A DNA stretch of 64,000 bases. Source: Banduia mediterranea. Its GTDB lineage: Bacteria; Pseudomonadota; Gammaproteobacteria; Nevskiales; Nevskiaceae. The stretch is from the NCBI RefSeq assembly GCF_031846245.1, contig NZ_JAVRIC010000003.1, positions 1 through 64,000 on the forward strand, given 5' to 3'. Numbering within the stretch: position 1 is the first letter of the stretch; every line of letters begins with the position of its first letter. Under the pieces are notes generated by a model. That model had not been told where the DNA came from and ran no database searches. It saw only the letters and a list, made by a program, of their open reading frames with translations. Positions 37,689 to 48,259 of the stretch are shown here, piece by piece. The translations under genes and the position numbers were made by a program.

Positions 37689-37993
37689 CCCTAAGTTCAC
37701 CCGCTAAACCGAGACATGGACACTACTTGACCATATCGATATCCGGATTTCAGTCAAAGGCTTCCGGATTGGTCGCAACTTAACCAGCGCGCGGCAGGCG
37801 CAAGCACTCAAGCCAACTTCAGCGGGAATTTCGCAAAACCCTCGAATGTATAAAAATCACCAGCGCCAGGCCACCAGATGCCTCGAAAGCGCTTTGCCTA
37901 AGTGTCGGAATTGCTTGTTGCGATTGGCGCTTTTGAATTAGGATCGCGGCGACTCTTAAAAACGCCGCGACACTCGTGGCGAGTGGGGAATCG
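37689..37993. other. Intergenic region upstream of the Ig-like lipoprotein gene
   Basis: The 305 bases contain no gene. They are more AT-rich than the flanks and include a 10-bp palindrome (ATATCGATAT) near 37735 and the strong hairpin at 37944-37970. The promoter of the giant gene should lie here; TTGTTG and GAATTA in the 37915-37940 region are only weak candidates. Confidence 0.4.
37944..37970 (+). promoter_or_regulatory. Perfect 8-bp hairpin in the leader of the giant lipoprotein gene
   Basis: TCGCGGCG and CGCCGCGA form a perfect stem with an 11-base loop (actcttaaaaa), ending 23 bases before the ATG and just before the GGGGAA ribosome binding site. It could be an operator or an RNA stem affecting translation. 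No T-tract follows, so it is not a standard terminator. Confidence 0.4.
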
Positions 37994-40900
37994 ATGCGCG
38001 TTCGGGGGATTCGGGGGGCATTCGCCCTGTTGCTGGTGTCGGCACTCGCGGCCTGTGGAGGCGGCGGCGGCTTTTCGTCGGATGGCGGCGGCTTCGATAA
38101 TGGTGGAGATGGCGGGGGTGACAGCGGGAGTGTTGGTCCTGTCGCAGCCCTAGTCTTAAGTAGCGTCCAAGCGCAGATACTTGCTGATGGAGAATCCACG
38201 GCCGTTTTAAGCGCTGTGGTTCAGGATGCTGACGGTAACGGCGTTGGTGGCGAAACTGTCACGTTTTCCACCACCGCCGGGACGCTCTCGGAGAGTTCTG
38301 CAAGCACTGACTCCAGTGGGGTCGCCGCCATTCGGTTGACGTCATCTACGATCGTCGGGCGAGCGACGATTACCGCGCGACATCCTGGCACTGCAATTTC
38401 CGCAACCACTTCTGTGGATTTCGTTGCAGCTAATACCAGCAGACTTGTACTTTCGTTGTCGCCGTCGTCCGTACGACCGGATAAGCCCGTGACCGTCTCT
38501 GTGCAGGCACTGGATTCCAACGGCAATCCGATCGCCAACGAAGCTGTTCGTTTCGATAATGTACAGAACCAAAGCGGGGGTACGTTTTCCGACGTTCAGG
38601 TTAGTACAGACGCGAACGGACGGGCGCTAACGACTTACACGGCCGGTTCCAGTTCCGGCGTCGATACGCTGCGCGGCCAGACGGCCGGTGGATTGTTCGC
38701 CACGGCTGATCTGACGATCAGCGCCAGCGCAGTGCTTGCGGGAAGTCTGGAGCTGACGACGGGGGCCGACAGGCTGGTCGCCGACGGGTCGTCTACGGTC
38801 GCGTTACGCGCGACGGTGACCGACACTGAGGGGGCTGCAGTCAGCGGATTGATCGTCAGCTTTTCTGCATCGGCGGGTAGTCTTTCGGCCAGCAGCTCAA
38901 TCACCAATTCAGACGGGGTTGCGCAGGTGGTTTTGCAGGCGGGCACGATCGCTGGCTCGGTCACTGTTACTGCATCCGCAGCGGGATACAGCGCTACCTC
39001 CGCCTTGGACTTCGTGCCGGCAGATGCAAGCGTGATTACGCTCAGCGTAGCTCCGACGTCGATTGCTCCAGGCGCAAATGCCTCCGTTTTGGCCTTCGTA
39101 GCCGACGAGAACGGCAATCGCGTCCCCGGAGAGACAATATCCTTTTCGACGTCGGGCAACGGACATTTGTCGAGCACGACCGTCGCCACCAACAGCAACG
39201 GTGAGGCCATGACGACGTTCACGTCGTCTGGCACCGGTACGCAAACGATTCAGGCGCGGATGGCCAATGGGGTGAGTGCGAACGCGTCAATCGACGTTAG
39301 CACTGCGGCGGCCACGATATCGGCGGTGAATGTTTCGTCCGGAGCATCAACGATAGCTGCAGGGGGAAGCACGACGGTCCTACGTGCGACTGTCGCGACC
39401 GATGCCGGAGCGATCAGCGGCATCCCAGTTAATTTCGGCACTACACTGGGAACGCTCAGCGCTTTAAGCGCGATGACAAATGCGTCGGGCGTTGCCCAGG
39501 TCACGTTGCAGAGCTCATTGCGTGTCGGCACAGCGACAGTGACGGCGAGCTCGGGTGGATTTTCCAGTAATGTGCAGGTGGCATTTACAGCGGGTGTACC
39601 TACGGCGGTGGCCGTGAGCCTGGCGCCGTCGACAGTGGCGCCGAACCGGGCGACGACGGTAGTGGCGCGGGTGACGGACGCCAACGGCAACGCGGTGGGT
39701 AACCAGCGCGTGGACTTCTCGGCGCCGAGCGGGGCGGGCAGTTTCGCGTCGACGGGGACGAATGCGGCCTCGGCGGTGACGAGCTCGGACGGCGTGGCGC
39801 AACTGGCGTACACGCCGGATGGCAGCCCGACCAGTGTGCCGCTGACGGTGACCACCGCCTCGGGTGTATCGGGCACGGCAACGCTGAGTATTGATCCGTC
39901 CGCCGAAGCGGTGACGACGATCGTGCTGACGCCGGGGGCGAATGAAGTACCGGTGGGCGGTAGCACGACGTTGCGGGCGACGATTTCCGGTGACAGCGGT
40001 CCGCTGTCGGGGGTGAGCGTGAGCTTCGCGACGACGCTGGGGATGCTGGGAGCGTCCAGCGCGATCACCAACGCTTCAGGCATTGCCGAAGTGACACTGA
40101 AGGCCACCAATACGGTCGGTACGGCGACGGTGACGGCGAGCTCGGGTGGATTTTCCAGTAATGTGCAGGTGGCATTTACAGCGGGTGTACCTACGGCGGT
40201 GGCCGTGAGCCTGGCGCCGTCGACAGTGGCGCCGAACCGGGCGACGACGGTAGTGGCGCGGGTGACGGACGCCAACGGCAACGCGGTGGGTAACCAGCGC
40301 GTGGACTTCTCGGCGCCGAGCGGGGCGGGCAGTTTCGCGTCGACGGGGACGAATGCGGCCTCGGCGGTGACGAGCTCGGACGGCGTGGCGCAACTGGCGT
40401 ACACGCCGGATGGCAGCCCGACCAGTGTGCCGCTGACGGTGACCACCGCCTCGGGTGTATCGGGCACGGCAACGCTGAGTATTGATCCGTCCGCCGAAGC
40501 GGTGACGACGATCGTGCTGACGCCGGGGGCGAATGAAGTACCGGTGGGCGGTAGCACGACGTTGCGGGCGACGATTTCCGGTGACAGCGGTCCGCTGTCG
40601 GGGGTGAGCGTGAGCTTCGCGACGACGCTGGGGATGCTGGGAGCGTCCAGCGCGATCACCAACGCTTCAGGCATTGCCGAAGTGACACTGAAGGCCACCA
40701 ATACGGTCGGTACGGCGACGGTGACGGCGAGCTCGGGTGGATTTTCCAGTAATGTGCAGGTGGCATTTACAGCGGGTGTACCTACGGCGGTGGCCGTGAG
40801 CCTGGCGCCGTCGACAGTGGCGCCGAACCGGGCGACGACGGTAGTGGCGCGGGTGACGGACGCCAACGGCAACGCGGTGGGTAACCAGCGCGTGGACTTC

Positions 40901-43900
40901 TCGGCGCCGAGCGGGGCGGGCAGTTTCGCGTCGACGGGGACGAATGCGGCCTCGGCGGTGACGAGCTCGGACGGCGTGGCGCAACTGGCGTACACGCCGG
41001 ATGGCAGCCCGACCAGTGTGCCGCTGACGGTGACCACCGCCTCGGGTGTATCGGGCACGGCAACGCTGAGTATTGATCCGTCCGCCGAAGCGGTGACGAC
41101 GATCGTGCTGACGCCGGGGGCGAATGAAGTACCGGTGGGCGGTAGCACGACGTTGCGGGCGACGATTTCCGGTGACAGCGGTCCGCTGTCGGGGGTGAGC
41201 GTGAGCTTCGCGACGACGCTGGGGATGCTGGGAGCGTCCAGCGCGATCACCAACGCTTCAGGCATTGCCGAAGTGACACTGAAGGCCACCAATACGGTCG
41301 GTACGGCGACGGTGACGGCGAGCTCGGGTGGATTTTCCAGTAATGTGCAGGTGGCATTTACAGCGGGTGTACCTACGGCGGTGGCCGTGAGCCTGGCGCC
41401 GTCGACAGTGGCGCCGAACCGGGCGACGACGGTAGTGGCGCGGGTGACGGACGCCAACGGCAACGCGGTGGGTAACCAGCGCGTGGACTTCTCGGCGCCG
41501 AGCGGGGCGGGCAGTTTCGCGTCGACGGGGACGAATGCGGCCTCGGCGGTGACGAGCTCGGACGGCGTGGCGCAACTGGCGTACACGCCGGATGGCAGCC
41601 CGACCAGTGTGCCGCTGACGGTGACCACCGCCTCGGGTGTATCGGGCACGGCAACGCTGAGTATTGATCCGTCCGCCGAAGCGGTGACGACGATCGTGCT
41701 GACGCCGGGGGCGAATGAAGTACCGGTGGGCGGTAGCACGACGTTGCGGGCGACGATTTCCGGCGACAGCGGTCCGCTGTCGGGGGTGAGCGTGAGCTTC
41801 GCGACGACGCTGGGGATGCTGAGTGCCGACAGTGCGACGACCAATGCCTCGGGTATTGCCGAAGTGACGTTCGACGCAACGGACACCGTCGGCACAGCGA
41901 CGGTTCGTGCGTTCGCGGGCGGAAAGTCTGACCAGGCAACGGTTGGTTTTGTTGCCGGCGCGGCGTCACGGGTCGAATTGAATGCGTCGCCGGTCGTCGT
42001 GCCGATTGGCGGTACGAGCATTGTGCAGGCTTCGGTATTGGACGCCGATGGCAACCCTGTGTCGGGCACGACAGTCCTGTTCGACCTGCCAACGGACAAT
42101 TCCGGGGCGACGCTGGCAAGCACCAGTGTGGTCACGGATGCGAACGGACGCGCGACGACGAGCTACACAGCGGGGTCGAACACATTTACAGCGGTGACCG
42201 ACACGGTGCGCGCACGCGTGGCATCGCTGACGGCGAAAAGCATCGATATCGCCGTGACAGTGCAACTCGGCATGCTCGATGTGCAGCCTGCGAATGACAG
42301 CATTGTTGCCAATGGCGCGGATTCGACAACCCTGATCGCCACGGTCCTCGATTCCAATGGTGCGCCGGTCAGCAATGCACCGGTCATGTTCCGAACTTCA
42401 GCCGGAACCTTGTCGCCGGCTGATGCGACAACGGACCCATCCGGGACCGCGACGGTGCGATTGCAATCGCCCACAACGATTGGTTCAGCGGCGATCACAG
42501 CCACGGTGCCGGGGCTCTCGGCATCCACTTCGGTGCAGTTCCTTCCGGGTGAACCCGACGGTGTCTCGCTTTCGCCGAGTCCGGGCGCGGTGGTGGTCGG
42601 CGGCAGCACCACGTTGACGGCGACGATATTGGATGCCAATGCCAATCCGGTGTCCGATGAACAGTTGCTGTTCTCGATTGTCGGCAATAACACCGGTGGA
42701 ACTCTGGTGTCGGCTACCGCCACGACGGATGGTAATGGTAGGGCGACGGTTGCTTATCAAACCGGACCAGCGGCGGGCACGGATACGATCAATGTAGCAA
42801 CCGCAGGCGGTAAGAACGGGACGGCGACTGTCGTATCCAGCGCAGCCAATGCGCTGGTGGCGCAGCTCACCCTAAATTTGGGGACGGATTCGGTCGCGGC
42901 TGGAGACGGCGACGTCGCGGTCGATGCCCTTGTGGCCGATCCCGCCGGTAATCCGGTGGCAGGCGCCAGCGTGATGTTCACCACGACGGCGGGCAGTCTC
43001 TCCAGCACTATGGCGACAACCGACGCGACGGGGCGCGCGCGCGTTCAGCTAGCACCACCGAACTTCGCGACCACGCTATCGATTCGGGCGGCGGTGGCCG
43101 GAATTTCAGACGAGGATCAACTTCAAGTCGTCCCGGCCGCGGCCGATGCCGGCCATTCGAGCATTACGGCCAATCCGACGACGCTGCTTTCCGATGGAGC
43201 TTCGACGACGACGGTGACCGTGATACTGAACGACCGTTTCGACAATCCCTTGCCGGATGGTCGTACGGTTCGCCTGCTGACTACTGCTGGCGCCTTCGTT
43301 TCCGGCAATACCGCCAGCCTCGCCAGTGGGCGGGCCAGTCTGGAACTGCGTTCGCCGAGTTTGCCGGGAACGGCGACCATTAGCGTCCAGGACCTGCCCG
43401 GACTTTCGACCGAAGTCAGCTTCGAGTCCGCCAGCACTGGCGATCCGGCTTCGATCCGTTTCGTCGTCGTCGATCCGTCACTGAGCGTGGCCGGCGTCGG
43501 GCAGAACGATCAGACCTCGATCACCGTGACCGTGCTCGACTCTGCGGGCAATGTCATCGACGAGTCGCTCTACGGCAACGGTTCGCTAAACAACCTGCAA
43601 GCGCGTTTCGTGACCCGGCCGGGAGGCGGTGAGGCGATTGCCGGACGCGACGCCGATGGAACTGTCATCAGTAGCGGCACCTCGGACACGCTCGATGTCC
43701 GTACGCGCGACGGCGTTGCGGTCTTGACGCTATTGAGCGGAACGGCCTCTGGAATCGTCGAGATCGAATTCTCGGTTCTCGACTTTGACGGCACCAGTAT
43801 CAGTGCCCGCGCCAGCCTGCCGCAGGTATCGATCGCCGGCGGTCCGCCGCATACGATTGTGTTCTCCGGGCCGATCACCGGTGCGGTGGAGAATCTCGAC

Positions 43901-44962
43901 AACGGCAACTATCGGCTTATCGGCAAGGTGGACGTCACCGATCGCTATGGCAATGCCGTGCCGGATGGCACGGTGGTTAACTTCGCCGTCATGGATTCGG
44001 TCATGATGCATGACAACACCGGCGACAAGACCGCGGGATCCTCCGAGCTGAACCGCTCGGGCACTAGCCTGATCCGGCGGCGTTGTACGACCGAACCCTT
44101 GCCTGACGGCGAGGCGACCGGTTGTTCCGCGCCGAGCCTTCAGGCGGATGCCAGCGATTTCACCAGTCCGATCCTGCGAAATGGAACCGACCGTACGATC
44201 CAGACCGGAGACCTGGTCCTGTTGCGCAATGCCACCACTAACGACAAGCGCCGCCTGGTCGACAACGTGGACAGCGCCACACAATTGAGTGCCCAGCAAA
44301 GCTACATGACCAGCGAAAGCGGCCGCGAGATGTTCGTCGGCGCCTCTCTGCTGGGCGTGCAGATTTTCGGGCTCGACGAAGATGGAGGCCTGACGCCGGG
44401 AACGGGCATCGTGAAGGAGGGAATTGCTGAATTGCGTCTGGCCTATCCGGCCAATGTGCGCACCATCCTCACCGGGTGCTATGGCTATCCGTTCATCGAC
44501 CGAGCCTATTCGGATCGTGACCGTCGTGGCACGGTGCCGCAGTCCCGCCAGATCATCACCGTGGCCAGCGCCGGCAGCAACGCCGTTGCGATCGATCAGG
44601 AGCAGTTCTGCTTCAAGGCGATTGCTGGGGCTACGCTGTCGCCGTCCCCGGCGACGGTGATATTGGGCAGTGGAGGTTCGGCAACCGTCGACCTGCTGCT
44701 GCGTGATGGGGGCGATACGATTCCGTTGCCGTACACCGGTCTCGGTTGCTTTGTCAGTGAGGTTAATCGCGATGACAACAGCGATTTTTCAGTCGCTGCC
44801 GATGTTCTCGGAAATTCCGACGGCGATTCCGCGACGGGCGTTTCCGGCCATGGCTCGGTTCGCATTTCGGTCAGTGGTATGAACATCGTCAACGGTGACC
44901 AAGCGACTGTAAATTGTGTCGGCCTGGATGCTAGCGCTTCGATCACAGTGGGTGCGCCGTAG
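37994..44962 (+). CDS. Giant Ig-like (Big_1-type) repeat lipoprotein
   Basis: The 2322-residue protein starts MRVRGIRGAFALLLVSALAA followed by Cys21, a lipoprotein signal with LAAC lipobox, then a Gly/Asp-rich linker. About eighteen bacterial Ig-like domains follow, each with the invasin-type pattern A-DG-ST-L-A-V-D-GNPV-G--V-FS and G-A--TL-S. Residues 516-1276 are encoded by near-perfect 591-bp tandem repeats. The last 500 residues differ, with several cysteines and no repeats. Such proteins are usually exposed at the cell surface and act in adhesion or matrix formation. No beta-barrel, LPXTG or GlyGly-CTERM motif is seen. GGGGAA precedes ATG 37994. It is probably monocistronic. Confidence 0.88.
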   Translation: MRVRGIRGAFALLLVSALAACGGGGGFSSDGGGFDNGGDGGGDSGSVGPVAALVLSSVQAQILADGESTAVLSAVVQDADGNGVGGETVTFSTTAGTLSESSASTDSSGVAAIRLTSSTIVGRATITARHPGTAISATTSVDFVAANTSRLVLSLSPSSVRPDKPVTVSVQALDSNGNPIANEAVRFDNVQNQSGGTFSDVQVSTDANGRALTTYTAGSSSGVDTLRGQTAGGLFATADLTISASAVLAGSLELTTGADRLVADGSSTVALRATVTDTEGAAVSGLIVSFSASAGSLSASSSITNSDGVAQVVLQAGTIAGSVTVTASAAGYSATSALDFVPADASVITLSVAPTSIAPGANASVLAFVADENGNRVPGETISFSTSGNGHLSSTTVATNSNGEAMTTFTSSGTGTQTIQARMANGVSANASIDVSTAAATISAVNVSSGASTIAAGGSTTVLRATVATDAGAISGIPVNFGTTLGTLSALSAMTNASGVAQVTLQSSLRVGTATVTASSGGFSSNVQVAFTAGVPTAVAVSLAPSTVAPNRATTVVARVTDANGNAVGNQRVDFSAPSGAGSFASTGTNAASAVTSSDGVAQLAYTPDGSPTSVPLTVTTASGVSGTATLSIDPSAEAVTTIVLTPGANEVPVGGSTTLRATISGDSGPLSGVSVSFATTLGMLGASSAITNASGIAEVTLKATNTVGTATVTASSGGFSSNVQVAFTAGVPTAVAVSLAPSTVAPNRATTVVARVTDANGNAVGNQRVDFSAPSGAGSFASTGTNAASAVTSSDGVAQLAYTPDGSPTSVPLTVTTASGVSGTATLSIDPSAEAVTTIVLTPGANEVPVGGSTTLRATISGDSGPLSGVSVSFATTLGMLGASSAITNASGIAEVTLKATNTVGTATVTASSGGFSSNVQVAFTAGVPTAVAVSLAPSTVAPNRATTVVARVTDANGNAVGNQRVDFSAPSGAGSFASTGTNAASAVTSSDGVAQLAYTPDGSPTSVPLTVTTASGVSGTATLSIDPSAEAVTTIVLTPGANEVPVGGSTTLRATISGDSGPLSGVSVSFATTLGMLGASSAITNASGIAEVTLKATNTVGTATVTASSGGFSSNVQVAFTAGVPTAVAVSLAPSTVAPNRATTVVARVTDANGNAVGNQRVDFSAPSGAGSFASTGTNAASAVTSSDGVAQLAYTPDGSPTSVPLTVTTASGVSGTATLSIDPSAEAVTTIVLTPGANEVPVGGSTTLRATISGDSGPLSGVSVSFATTLGMLSADSATTNASGIAEVTFDATDTVGTATVRAFAGGKSDQATVGFVAGAASRVELNASPVVVPIGGTSIVQASVLDADGNPVSGTTVLFDLPTDNSGATLASTSVVTDANGRATTSYTAGSNTFTAVTDTVRARVASLTAKSIDIAVTVQLGMLDVQPANDSIVANGADSTTLIATVLDSNGAPVSNAPVMFRTSAGTLSPADATTDPSGTATVRLQSPTTIGSAAITATVPGLSASTSVQFLPGEPDGVSLSPSPGAVVVGGSTTLTATILDANANPVSDEQLLFSIVGNNTGGTLVSATATTDGNGRATVAYQTGPAAGTDTINVATAGGKNGTATVVSSAANALVAQLTLNLGTDSVAAGDGDVAVDALVADPAGNPVAGASVMFTTTAGSLSSTMATTDATGRARVQLAPPNFATTLSIRAAVAGISDEDQLQVVPAAADAGHSSITANPTTLLSDGASTTTVTVILNDRFDNPLPDGRTVRLLTTAGAFVSGNTASLASGRASLELRSPSLPGTATISVQDLPGLSTEVSFESASTGDPASIRFVVVDPSLSVAGVGQNDQTSITVTVLDSAGNVIDESLYGNGSLNNLQARFVTRPGGGEAIAGRDADGTVISSGTSDTLDVRTRDGVAVLTLLSGTASGIVEIEFSVLDFDGTSISARASLPQVSIAGGPPHTIVFSGPITGAVENLDNGNYRLIGKVDVTDRYGNAVPDGTVVNFAVMDSVMMHDNTGDKTAGSSELNRSGTSLIRRRCTTEPLPDGEATGCSAPSLQADASDFTSPILRNGTDRTIQTGDLVLLRNATTNDKRRLVDNVDSATQLSAQQSYMTSESGREMFVGASLLGVQIFGLDEDGGLTPGTGIVKEGIAELRLAYPANVRTILTGCYGYPFIDRAYSDRDRRGTVPQSRQIITVASAGSNAVAIDQEQFCFKAIAGATLSPSPATVILGSGGSATVDLLLRDGGDTIPLPYTGLGCFVSEVNRDDNSDFSVAADVLGNSDGDSATGVSGHGSVRISVSGMNIVNGDQATVNCVGLDASASITVGAP
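39539..41821 (+). repeat. Tandem array of 591-bp units, 3.86 copies
   Basis: Units start at 39539, 40130, 40721 and 41312. The fourth is cut short at 41821, after which the sequence diverges. By eye, units 1-3 are identical and unit 4 differs at one base (GGCGAC for GGTGAC near 41763). Each unit encodes 197 residues, two Ig-like domains. Such identity implies recent duplication or continuing gene conversion, and copy number may vary between strains. Confidence 0.93.
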
Positions 44963-45088
44963 CGGATTTGCATGGGTAGTCCGGCCCTGTGTGGTCGGGG
45001 CTGGGCCACCGGGATTCGTCGCAGGCCCTTGTCAAATGCATCCCGCCGGGTTTGAATCGCGCTTTACTGGCGAGATGCGAATCCGGCA

Positions 45089-46213
45089 ATGCTTATCGGC
45101 GTTCCGAAGGAAATCAAGAATCACGAATACCGCGTGGGTCTGACGCCGTCCGGCGTTCGTGAACTGGCGGGGCGTGGTCATCAGGTGATGATCCAGAAAG
45201 CGGCGGGCGAGGCGATCGGTCTGTATGACGAGCAGTACCTCAACGCCGGAGCCGTGCTGGTCGACACGCCGGAAGAAATCTTCGCGATGGCCGACATGGT
45301 CGTGAAGGTGAAGGAACCCCAACCGACCGAATATGCGCAGCTGCGGGAAGGACAGCTGCTGTTTACCTATCTTCATCTGGCGCCGGATCCCGAACAGACC
45401 AAAGGCCTGGTGGAATCGGGCTGCGTCGCGATCGCGTATGAGACGGTGATCGACGGCAAGGGCGGCCTGCCCTTGCTGGCGCCGATGAGCGAAGTGGCGG
45501 GGCGCATGTCGATTCAGGCCGGCGCGCATGCCCTGGAGAAGGCGCAGGGCGGTGTGGGTCTGCTGATGGGCGGCGTGCCCGGTGTGGCTCCGGCGGAGGT
45601 CGCCATCATCGGCGGCGGGGTGGTGGGCTACAACGCGGCGCGCATCGCCGTGGGCATGGGGGCCAAGGTCACGATTCTGGACCGCTCGCTGTCGCGCCTG
45701 AACTATCTGGATTCGCTGTTTCAGGGCCGGCTCAATACGATCTATTCAACGGTCGATGCGCTGGAAGAATATGCGCTCAAGGCCGATCTGGTGATCGGCG
45801 CCGTGCTGATTCCCGGCGCTGCGGCACCCAAGCTGGTGACGCGCGACATGCTCAAGCAGATGAAGAACGGCGCGGTGATCGTGGACGTGGCGATTGATCA
45901 GGGCGGCTGTTTCGAGACCAGCCGCGCCACCACGCATCAGGACCCCACGTATATCGTCGACGGTGTGGTGCACTACTGCGTGGCCAACATGCCGGGCGGC
46001 GTGGCGCGCACGTCCACCTTCGCCTTGACCAATGCGACGATGCCGTACGTGTTGTCACTGGCGGACAAGGGCTACCGCAAGGCGCTGCAGGACGATGCGT
46101 ATCTGTTGGAAGGCCTGAACGTGTACTTCCACAAAGTGACTTACAAGGCCGTCGCCGAGGCCCTGGGCTATGAGTATCTGCAGGCGCGGCAGGCGCTGGA
46201 CTGGCGCTTCTGA
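45089..46213 (+). CDS. ald: Alanine dehydrogenase
   Basis: The 374-residue NAD-dependent enzyme interconverts L-alanine with pyruvate and ammonia. It has IGVPKEIKNHEYRVGLTPSG, MVVKVKEPQPTEYAQLREGQ, the substrate/active-site LFTYLHLAPD, the nucleotide-binding VAIIGGGVVGYNAARIAVGM, and VDVAIDQGGCFETSRATTHQ. Length and motifs are canonical. A 14-bp hairpin follows the stop. Confidence 0.97.
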   Translation: MLIGVPKEIKNHEYRVGLTPSGVRELAGRGHQVMIQKAAGEAIGLYDEQYLNAGAVLVDTPEEIFAMADMVVKVKEPQPTEYAQLREGQLLFTYLHLAPDPEQTKGLVESGCVAIAYETVIDGKGGLPLLAPMSEVAGRMSIQAGAHALEKAQGGVGLLMGGVPGVAPAEVAIIGGGVVGYNAARIAVGMGAKVTILDRSLSRLNYLDSLFQGRLNTIYSTVDALEEYALKADLVIGAVLIPGAAAPKLVTRDMLKQMKNGAVIVDVAIDQGGCFETSRATTHQDPTYIVDGVVHYCVANMPGGVARTSTFALTNATMPYVLSLADKGYRKALQDDAYLLEGLNVYFHKVTYKAVAEALGYEYLQARQALDWRF

Positions 46214-46232
46214 TCCCGGCTGGATGCGCGAT

Positions 46233-46269
46233 CCTGATCCGGAGCCGTGCAGCCCGGCTCCGGATCAGG
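46233..46269 (+). terminator. Strong hairpin after ald
   Basis: CCTGATCCGGAGCC and GGCTCCGGATCAGG form a perfect 14-bp stem with a 9-base loop, 20 bases after the ald stop. It is followed by CAAAATT rather than a T-tract. It probably ends or protects the ald transcript and insulates the SRP RNA gene. Confidence 0.55.
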
Positions 46270-46294
46270 CAAAATTCGCGTCCATTTCGTCAAT

Positions 46295-46402
<108 letters not shown>

Positions 46403-46512
46403 TCCAAATTTCGTGAGGCGAGAGGTGTGAGGCGTCAGGCGTTTCCTTGTCCGAACGGTCCGCGGCTTTGCGGCGCACGCCTCGCGCTTCTCGTTTGCCC
46501 CCTCACGCAGCT

Positions 46513-48207
46513 ATGAGCTACCTCGCACTCGCACGCAAGTGGCGGCCTCGGCGCTTCGAGGATGTCGTCGGCCAGCCGCATGTGGTCCAGGCGCTGACGC
46601 ATGCGCTCGACACCGATCGTCTGCATCCCGCGATCCTGCTGACCGGCACGCGTGGCGTCGGCAAGACCACGCTGGCGCGTATCGTCGCCAAGTCCCTGAA
46701 CTGCGAGATCGGCGTCAGCGCCAATCCCTGTGGCGAATGCTCGTCCTGCCGCGAAGTCGACGAGGGCCGTTTCGTCGATTTGCTGGAAATCGACGCCGCG
46801 AGTCGCACCAAGGTCGAGGACACACGTTCGATGCTGGACAACGTCCAGTACGCGCCGGTGCGCGGGCGCTACAAGGTCTATCTGATCGACGAGGTCCACA
46901 TGCTGTCCGGGCACTCGTTCAACGCGCTGCTCAAGACGCTTGAGGAGCCGCCGCCACACGTCAAATTCATTCTCGCGACCACGGACCCGCAGAAGCTGCC
47001 GATCACGGTGCTGTCGCGCTGTTTGCAGTTCCATCTCAAGCGCTTTCCCACGGGCTCGATTCGCAGTCTGATGGAGCGCGTGCTGGCGGAAGAGGGCGTG
47101 ACATTCGAATCCCCGGCGCTGGCCGAGCTGGCACGCGCCGCCGACGGTTCGATGCGCGACGGTTTGTCGCTGCTCGATCAGGCCCTGGTGTTTGCCGGTG
47201 GCAGCTCGCTCAGCGTGGCGCAGATCGACGACATGCTGGGCAGCGGCGGCCGGCGTCTGTTGCTGGAACTGATCGGTGCCGTGGCGGTGGCCGATTCGGA
47301 CCGTCTGCTGGCGGGCTTTCAGCGGCTCGACGAGATGGCGCCGGATTTTTCGGCGCTGAGCGATGATCTTTCCGCGATCCTGCAGCGGATCGCCGTCCTG
47401 CAACTGCTGCCGAAAGCGCGCAACGAGGACGATGACGACACGCTGGTCGAGCTGGCGCGGTCCCTGCCGGCCGAGGACGTGCAGCTTTACTATCAGATTG
47501 CCATTGCCGGCCGCCGCGACCTGCCGTGGACGCCGGACCCGCGCCTCGGTTTTGAAATGACCGTGCTGCGGATGATGACGTTTCGTCCGGTTGATGTGCC
47601 GTCGGCGCCCGTCGGCGCCGGGGCGGGCGCGTCGGGCGGGCGTTCCGGGGAGGGCTCGGGCAGTTCGCCGCGCTCGAATGCGGCCAGCGCTGCCGGCGCA
47701 TCGGCGGCCCGGAACGATGCCGCGCCGCCGGCCCGACCCCCGGTTCAGCTGGTGTGGCCGGAGCCCGCAGCGGCACAGGCGAGCGCCGCGGCATCTGCGA
47801 ACAATGATGCCGGCGACGCCTTTTCGCCCGAAGACGAACGCTGGGCCGATCAGGTCGAAACCCTGGAACTCGAAGGCTTCGTGCGCGGCCTCGCGCGTCA
47901 TTGCGCCTGGATCGCTCAGGACGACGATCGGATTCGGCTCGGGCTGCTGCGCAGCTTCGAGCATCTGTTGCAGGATGAGCGCCGCCAGCTGATTCAGGAC
48001 GCCCTGTCCAAGGCGCAGGGTCGGCCGCTCATGCTGGCGATCGAGATGAACGAGGCGGCGACCCGCACGCCGATGGAGCGTGACCGGCGCCGGGCCGCGG
48101 CCCGGCAGGCGGCCGCGGAGGCGGCGATCGCGCAGGATCCGAACGTGCGTGCATTGCAGGACCGCTTCGGCGCGCAGCTCCGCACCGGTTCGGTTCAGCC
48201 CCTGTAG
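46513..48207 (+). CDS. dnaX: DNA polymerase III subunits gamma/tau
   Basis: The 564-residue clamp-loader ATPase has Walker [21 protein letters not shown], a zinc module [16 protein letters not shown], Walker [14 protein letters not shown] and the [20 protein letters not shown] sensor region. A Pro/Ala/Gly-rich linker (about 375-440) leads to the tau-specific C-terminal domain. I did not find an A-rich slippery site for gamma, so a shorter form is not predicted. ATG 46513 begins [20 protein letters not shown]; in-frame codons upstream lie close to the SRP gene. Confidence 0.95.
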   Translation: MSYLALARKWRPRRFEDVVGQPHVVQALTHALDTDRLHPAILLTGTRGVGKTTLARIVAKSLNCEIGVSANPCGECSSCREVDEGRFVDLLEIDAASRTKVEDTRSMLDNVQYAPVRGRYKVYLIDEVHMLSGHSFNALLKTLEEPPPHVKFILATTDPQKLPITVLSRCLQFHLKRFPTGSIRSLMERVLAEEGVTFESPALAELARAADGSMRDGLSLLDQALVFAGGSSLSVAQIDDMLGSGGRRLLLELIGAVAVADSDRLLAGFQRLDEMAPDFSALSDDLSAILQRIAVLQLLPKARNEDDDDTLVELARSLPAEDVQLYYQIAIAGRRDLPWTPDPRLGFEMTVLRMMTFRPVDVPSAPVGAGAGASGGRSGEGSGSSPRSNAASAAGASAARNDAAPPARPPVQLVWPEPAAAQASAAASANNDAGDAFSPEDERWADQVETLELEGFVRGLARHCAWIAQDDDRIRLGLLRSFEHLLQDERRQLIQDALSKAQGRPLMLAIEMNEAATRTPMERDRRRAAARQAAAEAAIAQDPNVRALQDRFGAQLRTGSVQPL

Positions 48208-48259
48208 CTTACGGTCCGTCACGGACATTTCCCCACCAGAGCCTTCACGGAGAACAGAC

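Noticed and set aside
39539-41821. CRISPR-like or mobile-element repeat
   Set aside because: The 591-bp units are contiguous, in frame and coding, with no spacers.
39250-42135. A 961-codon open frame on the minus strand across the 591-bp repeats
   Set aside because: It exists because the sense strand is repetitive and lacks TTA/CTA/TCA in that phase; the sense frame has a lipoprotein signal, ribosome binding site and known domains.
46233-46269. Riboswitch or attenuator upstream of the SRP gene
   Set aside because: The perfect 14-bp hairpin is closer to the ald stop and shows no aptamer-like features; a transcript-end structure is more likely.
46447-46512. N-terminal extension of dnaX from TTG 46447
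   Set aside because: The conserved protein starts at ATG 46513, and the extension has no family match and follows the SRP RNA gene directly.
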